Shown piece by piece: positions 41,664 to 47,511 of a stretch of 47,511 nt of DNA (its first letter is position 1; every line of letters begins with the position of its first letter). The stretch is from positions 1 to 47,511 of the forward strand of contig JAHEGY010000023.1 in NCBI GenBank assembly GCA_024644875.1, written 5' to 3'. Under the pieces are notes generated by a model that was not told where the DNA came from, did not search any database, and saw only the letters and a program-made list of their open reading frames with translations. Both the position numbers and the translations under genes were made by a program. The stretch comes from Cyclobacteriaceae bacterium (GTDB lineage Bacteria; Bacteroidota; Bacteroidia; Cytophagales; Cyclobacteriaceae).

Positions 41664-44072
41664 ATGAACTATAAAATTTCTTTTTTACTAATTTTTCTTC
41701 TATCCTCAATTGGAATCTCATTTATTCATTCTCCATTTGTACTTGTTAAAAAATCAACTGAAGACCTGAACCCTTCTCTGGTTTTATGGTATGATCAGCC
41801 CGCTCAGGACTGGACTGAAGCACTTCCAGTGGGTAATGGACGGCTAGGCGCTATGGTTTTTGGTGGTATTGCCAGGGAAAAGATCCAATTCAATGAAGAA
41901 ACACTCTGGTCAGGACAGCCGCATGATTATGCCCATGACGGAGCCTGGCAAGTTCTGGATGAATTGCGTGAGTTGCTCTGGGATGGAAAGCAGAAACAAG
42001 CACATAAGCTTGGAAATGAAAGGTTTATGTCCCAACCTTTTGGTCAATTATGTTACCAGCCATTCGGGAACATACTTATAGAATTTCCTGATCATAAAAA
42101 TGTCTCTGAGTATATGAGAAAACTTGATCTTGAGGATGCCTTAGCATCTGTCACCTATAAATCCGGGGGTGTAACCTATAGCCGGGAGATCATGGCATCA
42201 TCTCCTGACCAGGTCATCATCATTCAATTAGGTTCTTCCGAGAAAAATGCACTAAGCTTCAGCATTGGGCTGAATTCGCCTCATGAGGATTATAATGTTG
42301 AAATAGAAGAAAAGGTAATCATCATAAAAGGTAAAGCGAACAATTACCCGGAAGAGCTCAGTCGTGATGGCAATCCCTATCCTGAAAGTAAGTTAATCAT
42401 GGAGGCAAGAATTAAGGTAATTACCGACGGAGGTGATATTATAAAACAGGATGAAAAGATCAATGTGAAAAACGCGACGGGTGCTACGCTACAACTAGTG
42501 GCAGCTACCAGTTTTGTCAATTATACGGATATTAGTGGAAATCCATCATTAAGATGTCAAAATTACCTGGATCAATTAGGTGATAAGTCATATGATAACA
42601 TGAAAAAGGATCATATTGAAGACTATCAGCAGCTTTTCAAACGGGTTAGCCTTGATCTGGGGAGTGCGGAAATCTCCTCCAGGAGCACAATTGAAAGACT
42701 GAATACTTTTAAGGACGATGAGGATGCAAGTCTGGTATCCCTCCTGTTCCAATATGGCCGATACCTGCTGATCGCCTCTTCACGTGAAGATACACAACCT
42801 GCCAACCTGCAAGGTATCTGGAATGACCGCATGGCTCCTCCATGGGACAGTAAATATACCATCAATATCAATACTGAAATGAATTACTGGCCGGCAGAGA
42901 TCACAAACTTGTCTGAGTTATCGGATCCCCTGATAAGAATGGCAGAGGAATTATCAGTTACAGGTCAGAATGTTGCTAAAGAACACTATAATCTGGATGG
43001 CTGGGTAGCGCATCACAATACGGATATCTGGCGTGGCGCAGCACCCATCAATAATGCCAACCATGGGATATGGGTGAGCGGTGGTGCATGGTTATGTCAG
43101 CACTTATGGTGGCATTACCAGTTTACCGGGGACAAGGCCTACCTGAGAGACAGAGCATACCCGGTAATGAAAGAAGCTTCCCGGTTTTTCATGAATTACC
43201 TGATTCCGGATCCTGACCATCCAGAATGGTTGGTAAGCGGTCCGAGCAACAGCCCGGAAATCGGAGGCCTGGTCATGGCGCCTACTATGGACCATCAGAT
43301 TATACGAAATCTTTTTGCCAATACAATTGAAGCAGCAGAAATACTGGGAATTGACCAGGAATTAGTGGACATGCTGAAAGAAAAACGCTCAAGAATAGCG
43401 CCCAATCTTATAGGTCAATATGGCCAGCTCCAGGAGTGGCTGGAGGATAAGGATGATCCAAAGAATGAACACCGACATGTTTCACATCTTTGGGGCTTAC
43501 ACCCCGGAAATGAGATACATCCGATAACAACCCCGGAACTTGCTGAAGCATGTAAAGTTACTCTTTCACAGCGCGGTGATGGTGGTACCGGCTGGTCAAG
43601 GGCATGGAAGATCAATTTCTGGGCCAGATTATTGGATGGTGATCATGCTTTTCTGCTGCTGAAGAACCTGATGGTTCCCTCCAGAACCACAGAAACCAAT
43701 ATGCGAGATATGGGAGGTTTGTATGCCAATCTTTTTGATTCACATCCACCGTTCCAGATCGATGGTAACTTCGGCGCCACTTCAGGGATCACAGAAATGC
43801 TGCTGCAAAGTCATCTCCGCGATGAAAAAGGCAACTTTTACCTGGACATCTTACCTGCACTGCCCTCCGCTTTGACAGCAGGGCGTGTCACCGGGCTAAA
43901 AGGACGGGGCGGATTTGAGGTTTCCATTAGCTGGGATGAAAATAAATTGGCATATGTCGAAATTCTATCACTAAATGGGAATAATATAAACTTAAGTTAT
44001 AACGATAGATTGATTTCGACAGAGACAGTTGCCGGAGAAACTTATACCTATTCAGAGAATGATTTTAATTAA
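41664..44072 (+). CDS. GH95 alpha-L-fucosidase-like enzyme
   Basis: 802 residues with an N-terminal signal-like segment. The GH95 order is clear: 'LVLWYDQPAQDWTEALPVGN' and 'GRLGAMVFGG' at the start, 'TLWSGQPHDY', then the (alpha/alpha)6 barrel with 'NINTEMNYWPAE' (Asn401 and Asn403, the water-activating pair), 'SGPSNSPEIGG' (Glu532, proposed acid) and 'PFQIDGNFGATSGITEMLLQ' (Asp700). All key residues of the family are present, so it should be active. GH95 includes alpha-1,2-L-fucosidases and alpha-L-galactosidases. With GH29 at 13953 it suggests a fucose-bearing, sulfated substrate. Confidence 0.93.
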   Translation: MNYKISFLLIFLLSSIGISFIHSPFVLVKKSTEDLNPSLVLWYDQPAQDWTEALPVGNGRLGAMVFGGIAREKIQFNEETLWSGQPHDYAHDGAWQVLDELRELLWDGKQKQAHKLGNERFMSQPFGQLCYQPFGNILIEFPDHKNVSEYMRKLDLEDALASVTYKSGGVTYSREIMASSPDQVIIIQLGSSEKNALSFSIGLNSPHEDYNVEIEEKVIIIKGKANNYPEELSRDGNPYPESKLIMEARIKVITDGGDIIKQDEKINVKNATGATLQLVAATSFVNYTDISGNPSLRCQNYLDQLGDKSYDNMKKDHIEDYQQLFKRVSLDLGSAEISSRSTIERLNTFKDDEDASLVSLLFQYGRYLLIASSREDTQPANLQGIWNDRMAPPWDSKYTININTEMNYWPAEITNLSELSDPLIRMAEELSVTGQNVAKEHYNLDGWVAHHNTDIWRGAAPINNANHGIWVSGGAWLCQHLWWHYQFTGDKAYLRDRAYPVMKEASRFFMNYLIPDPDHPEWLVSGPSNSPEIGGLVMAPTMDHQIIRNLFANTIEAAEILGIDQELVDMLKEKRSRIAPNLIGQYGQLQEWLEDKDDPKNEHRHVSHLWGLHPGNEIHPITTPELAEACKVTLSQRGDGGTGWSRAWKINFWARLLDGDHAFLLLKNLMVPSRTTETNMRDMGGLYANLFDSHPPFQIDGNFGATSGITEMLLQSHLRDEKGNFYLDILPALPSALTAGRVTGLKGRGGFEVSISWDENKLAYVEILSLNGNNINLSYNDRLISTETVAGETYTYSENDFN

Positions 44073-44123
44073 TACCCCTGAATCATTTGGGTATGGCAAT
44101 AACTTGATTTAGAGTATAAATAT

Positions 44124-45338
44124 TTGAGAACTACATTATCCATATTATCATTTATTATCATATTCTTTACAGGATCGGGTAGATTACACGCACAAGATAT
44201 TATTGCTGCGCCCGGGAGTTATCATCATAATATTCGATCCAGTCTTCTGAACTGTCAAATTAGATTTGAAAAGGAGAACTTTGGTCGCGTTGCCTTCCTT
44301 GGCGGATCCATAACCTATAATTCGGGCTGGAGGGATAGTATATGTGCTTACCTGGTTAAAAGGTTCCCAAATACCGATTTTGAATTTATAAATGCAGGTA
44401 TACCATCCATGGGCAGTACCCCTGCTGCTTTCAGGCTTGAAAGAGATGTTTTATCAAAAGGGCGGGTAGATCTATTATTCGAAGAGGCCGCGGTAAATGA
44501 TGCTTCGAATGCGCGATCAACCAAAGAACAGATCCGGGCCATGGAAGGGATTATCCGGCACCTGCGCTATTCAAATCCAGGCATGAATATAATTATGATG
44601 TATTTTGTTGACCCGGATAAGATCAGGGATTATGAGATGGGTCTTACTCCATTGGTAATACAGAATCATGATAAAGTAGCCCGGCATTATAATATACCCT
44701 CCATCAATTTAGCGCTGGAAGTTACAGAACGGATAAGAAAAGGGGAATTTAACTGGGAGGTTGATTTCAAAAACCTCCACCCATCCCCTTTCGGGCAAGG
44801 TGTTTATGCAGGATCAATGATCAAATTCCTGGAGGATGCCTTTTTGATAGAAGCTAATGATGATAACGCGTTCACCTATTTCATAATGCCTGAAAAACTG
44901 GATGAATATTGTTATGATAAAGGAGCGCTGATTGATATATCGAAGCCTGAACTGTTAAATGGTTGGGATATAGATCCTATGTGGTCACCTGAGGATAAAG
45001 CCGGGGTACGGACAAATTACCACGATGTTACGATGTTGGTAAGCAGCCAACCCGGGAGTTTACTAAAGCTCAGTTTCAAAGCTAAAGCGATAGGCATAGC
45101 GGTTGCAGCAGGACCCGATGCCGGAATGATCGAATACCGGATTGACGGAGGGGAATGGCATTCTCTTAACTTATTCACCCCCTGGAGCATGCATCTCCAT
45201 TTGCCATGGTATTATACCTTATCAGCGGAGCTGGCGGCAAAAGAACACGTATTGGAATTACGGACTTCCAGCATGAAAGATGAGCGCAGTAAGGGTTATT
45301 CCTGCCGGATCAGATACTTTTTTATTAATGAATTCTGA
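44124..45338 (+). CDS. SGNH-type esterase with C-terminal beta domain
   Basis: 404 residues starting at TTG 44124; the next stop upstream in frame is at 44100 and no ATG lies between, so TTG is the only good start. The signal peptide ends 'GRLHAQ'. SGNH blocks are 'FLGGSITYNSGW' (Ser62), 'INAGIPSMGSTP' (Gly block), 'EAAVNDAS' (Asn125) and 'DFKNLHPSPFG' (His219, Asp214 nearby). The usual D-x-x-H spacing is not exact, because Asn217 occupies the common Asp position. A beta-rich C-terminal part follows ('MIEYRIDGGEWHSLNLF'). It probably removes acetyl or similar ester groups from the target polysaccharide. Confidence 0.82.
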   Translation: MRTTLSILSFIIIFFTGSGRLHAQDIIAAPGSYHHNIRSSLLNCQIRFEKENFGRVAFLGGSITYNSGWRDSICAYLVKRFPNTDFEFINAGIPSMGSTPAAFRLERDVLSKGRVDLLFEEAAVNDASNARSTKEQIRAMEGIIRHLRYSNPGMNIIMMYFVDPDKIRDYEMGLTPLVIQNHDKVARHYNIPSINLALEVTERIRKGEFNWEVDFKNLHPSPFGQGVYAGSMIKFLEDAFLIEANDDNAFTYFIMPEKLDEYCYDKGALIDISKPELLNGWDIDPMWSPEDKAGVRTNYHDVTMLVSSQPGSLLKLSFKAKAIGIAVAAGPDAGMIEYRIDGGEWHSLNLFTPWSMHLHLPWYYTLSAELAAKEHVLELRTSSMKDERSKGYSCRIRYFFINEF

Positions 45339-45448
45339 GAATATTCCCAATATCACAAACCAACCGTTTTTAATTCTCCCTTCTTTTCCATACTTTGGAA
45401 TTTAATTTCAGGATCAAAGCAACAATTACGAACCTGATTGAAAATAAA

Positions 45449-46558
45449 ATGAAGAAAAAAATCATTCCACTGTTCCAGATATTATTTACTACAATTCTAA
45501 TATTCAGCTGCTCTCAAAAACACTCATCCGGAAATGATGTAGTGTTCAAGTCATATTGCCTTGATTTTAACTGGGGTGAAGGAGGTCCGAATGCATTTGC
45601 GGAGCCAGGATTATGGGCAGATGCAGATCCGGAAGAACATATTAAATGGTATAAAGACCTGGGGGTAAATGTTATTCAAACCTTTATCGTATCATGCAAT
45701 GGCTATGCCTGGTATAAGAATGGGGTTGTGCCACCCCAACCGGGTCTGATCCATGACTTTTTACCCGAAATGGTTGAGCAGGGACACAGGGAAGGCATGA
45801 AAGTTATGGGATACCTGTGTATAGGATCCAATACACGCTGGGGAATTGAGTATCCGGAATATAGCTATGGTTACCCGGCAGACAGACATATCCCTTATAC
45901 CCGTAAATACCTCAATTACCTTGATGCTGTTATCAGGGATGCGATACAGAAAACAGGAATAGATGGATTTATGATAGATTGGTTCTACCAGCCCAACCGG
46001 TCCAGCCATGAAGGCCGGTGGCTTGAAAGTGAGAAAGAACGCTACCTGGAATTGATGAATGAACCATTTCCTGGGGAGGAGGAACTTACGGATATTCAGT
46101 ATGATACTTACAGCAGACGCGCTATCGAGGCTTGCTGGGATGTCATTAGAAAAGCAGCCAAGGAGACTGACCCAAATTCAATGATCTGGCTTACAGCATT
46201 TGATATTGCACATCCTCATTACGTCGACTCTAAAATGTTCCGAGAGATAGACTGGCTTATGAATGAAGAAGGAGATGTATCCAAAATCGAAATGATCAGG
46301 AATATGGTTGGTGCGGACACCCAACTTATTACCTGCCTGGCCAGCTGGAATAAGAAAGATGCCAGGAAGGTGGTGGCGGATGCACTTAAAGCTGATGTAG
46401 GATTATATGGCTTTAAAAAACCAGATGCTAATTCATTGCTTCCCCCAATCGATCACTATCTCTCCGCTCCCATCGAAAGCTTTGAAGGAGACCACAGGAA
46501 TATCGCCACATTCGCTCGTGTCTATAACAATTTGCCCATGGACTATATAAAACCATGA
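45449..46558 (+). CDS. Lipoprotein with TIM-barrel glycosidase-like sequence
   Basis: 369 residues from ATG 45449; the frame back to 45395 lies upstream of a clear lipoprotein signal ('[10 protein letters not shown]', Cys21). Barrel-like strands are seen: '[14 protein letters not shown]', '[17 protein letters not shown]', '[14 protein letters not shown]', '[11 protein letters not shown]' (Asp a likely catalytic residue), '[13 protein letters not shown]' and '[10 protein letters not shown]'. This recalls GH29-like and putative glycoside-hydrolase barrels, but I cannot assign a family. Secretion and neighbours (SGNH, GH95, sulfatase) suggest a role in the same catabolic pathway. Confidence 0.6.
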   Translation: MKKKIIPLFQILFTTILIFSCSQKHSSGNDVVFKSYCLDFNWGEGGPNAFAEPGLWADADPEEHIKWYKDLGVNVIQTFIVSCNGYAWYKNGVVPPQPGLIHDFLPEMVEQGHREGMKVMGYLCIGSNTRWGIEYPEYSYGYPADRHIPYTRKYLNYLDAVIRDAIQKTGIDGFMIDWFYQPNRSSHEGRWLESEKERYLELMNEPFPGEEELTDIQYDTYSRRAIEACWDVIRKAAKETDPNSMIWLTAFDIAHPHYVDSKMFREIDWLMNEEGDVSKIEMIRNMVGADTQLITCLASWNKKDARKVVADALKADVGLYGFKKPDANSLLPPIDHYLSAPIESFEGDHRNIATFARVYNNLPMDYIKP

Positions 46559-46595
46559 TTTCTTTAATTGGAATATCAATCAAATAGAAATTGAA

Positions 46596-47511
46596 ATGCT
46601 AAGAAGAAAATTTCTTGAGCAAACCGGTAAAGGCATCCTGCTTGCAGGAAGTCCTGGACTGCTGTATTCCTGTAAGAATACAAAAGAAAAGCCCTATGAG
46701 GAAAGGTTAAAAGAAATGTCATTAAAGGCATTTGAACGATTTGACCAAGTTTGGGACTTCAATGACTTCTGGAAAAGAGGTAATACCTTTGATGCTTGTC
46801 TCAATTTTGTAGAAGCTATGCGGCAAAAATGGCCGGATGATAATGAAGTAATGTCTATCAGGAAAAGGGTTACGGAAATGCTGATTGAGAACCTTAACTT
46901 TTTTGGAAAGTTCGATCCCGGAGGATTATGGGCTGATGATTTTGGCTGGTGGGGCTTAATGGCTTTAAATGCCCGAAAACATTTAATATACCTTGGAGAT
47001 ATTGAACTAGCTGAAAAGTACCTTCAACTTTCAACGGACCTCTGCTGGGAATACAAAAAAAATACTGCCTATGATCACGCATCAGATGCAGAACCCGTAC
47101 CCCACGGCTGTCGAAACGGAGATGCAAATGGCGCTCATAAGGGAGTTAAAAACACAGTTACAAATGTGCTTTTATTTCTTCTTTCATCACGAATATTTCG
47201 ACTATGTCTTGAAGAGAATCTTCCTGATAGAGAAAAGTATCTTGACATGGCATACAGGCAATGGTTGTGGTTCGATCAGTGGTTTAAGCTAGAAGAATAT
47301 GAGTACCTGAAAAAGATCTCAGATACATCTGCGCTGGTTCAGGAAAGACCTATGGCATTTTTCGAAGGCTCAGATTACCAGGACAAAGTGCACCCACCCT
47401 GGGCAGAAGGTTGGGTATGGACAGGTGATCAGGGCATGCTGGTTGGTGCCTTAACGGATATGCTTGGATTTGGGAATGAGCTGGAAATATGGTTGAATTC
47501 ACTAGATCCCG
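46596..47511 (+). CDS. GH76-like Tat lipoprotein, 3' end cut by window
   Basis: The frame from ATG 46596 stays open to the last base, giving 305 residues of an incomplete protein. The N-terminus '[20 protein letters not shown]' followed by 'GLLYSC' combines a twin-Arg signal with a lipobox. The body has alternating helices of an (alpha/alpha)6 barrel: '[20 protein letters not shown]', '[20 protein letters not shown]', '[13 protein letters not shown]' and '[17 protein letters not shown]'. This order and the W-ADD-FGWW motif recall GH76-type (alpha-1,6-mannanase-like) enzymes; the acidic pair of GH76 would be in this area. The assignment is tentative because the end is missing. Confidence 0.65.
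   Translation, partial: MLRRKFLEQTGKGILLAGSPGLLYSCKNTKEKPYEERLKEMSLKAFERFDQVWDFNDFWKRGNTFDACLNFVEAMRQKWPDDNEVMSIRKRVTEMLIENLNFFGKFDPGGLWADDFGWWGLMALNARKHLIYLGDIELAEKYLQLSTDLCWEYKKNTAYDHASDAEPVPHGCRNGDANGAHKGVKNTVTNVLLFLLSSRIFRLCLEENLPDREKYLDMAYRQWLWFDQWFKLEEYEYLKKISDTSALVQERPMAFFEGSDYQDKVHPPWAEGWVWTGDQGMLVGALTDMLGFGNELEIWLNSLDP

Noticed and set aside
47071-47292. 73-residue + strand frame near the window end
   Set aside because: It is out of frame with the GH76-like gene that runs from 46596 to the end and explains the region better.

Overview
The window reads as a chromosomal segment from a member of the Bacteroidota, probably a marine or other polysaccharide-degrading heterotroph. The evidence is the low GC content, many exported lipoproteins with a short lipobox ending in Cys, Bacteroidota-type promoters (TTTG then about 19-20 nt then TATCTTTA), weak or absent Shine-Dalgarno sequences, and a dense set of glycoside hydrolases and formylglycine sulfatases. 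I cannot place it to genus. No rRNA, tRNA, CRISPR array, transposase or SusC/SusD pair was seen.

Layout. (1) Positions 1-16963 hold a glycan-degradation region on the + strand: a cut-off BNR-type protein, a GH43-like lipoprotein, a GH43/discoidin/Fn3 lipoprotein, a GH99-like (WbsX) protein, two exported xylose-isomerase-like TIM barrels, a sulfatase, a GH29 fucosidase and a GH97 with a retaining-type Asp. A block of small housekeeping or accessory genes lies inside it (5583-11177): NTF2-like, a frameshifted VanZ-like gene, YdhR-like, an NAD(P)-binding protein, a small membrane protein, an MDR oxidoreductase and a membrane-anchored PQQ-type propeller. (2) Positions 17214-25687 hold two more MDR oxidoreductases, two gene remnants (TfoX-like and DUF4440-like), a large AraC/nucleotidyl-cyclase/TolB-like/TPR regulator on the - strand, an ankyrin lipoprotein, a membrane acyltransferase and a class-C beta-lactamase-fold lipoprotein. 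(3) Positions 25791-38117 hold a compact five-gene - strand operon of about 12.3 kb. (4) Positions 38281-47511 return to + strand glycan degradation: GH9, an iduronate-2-sulfatase-like sulfatase, a GH95 fucosidase, an SGNH esterase, a TIM-barrel glycosidase-like lipoprotein and a GH76-like Tat lipoprotein cut by the window end.

The most interesting item is the five-gene operon. In transcription order it encodes a protein with an N-terminal TIR domain and two further TIR/flavodoxin-like modules; two tandem paralogous nSTAND-type P-loop ATPases of about 1345 residues, each with one membrane segment and a very long, diverged alpha-helical C-terminus; a polytopic membrane protein of 268 residues; and a TPR-S(DUF4071-like)/SLOG/nucleotidyl-cyclase fusion. 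Intergenic gaps are 14-18 nt and the two ATPase genes overlap by 14 nt. These domain types recur in bacterial NTP-dependent immune or conflict systems (TIR effectors, STAND switches, SLOG nucleotide sensors), but I do not know a described system with this combination. I infer a membrane-spanning, nucleotide-signal-linked defence or stress-sensing apparatus. The function is not shown by sequence alone.

The catabolic genes together suggest attack on a sulfated, fucose-containing polysaccharide (two sulfatases, GH29, GH95, GH97, an esterase), with the conflict operon and regulators sitting between the two catabolic halves.
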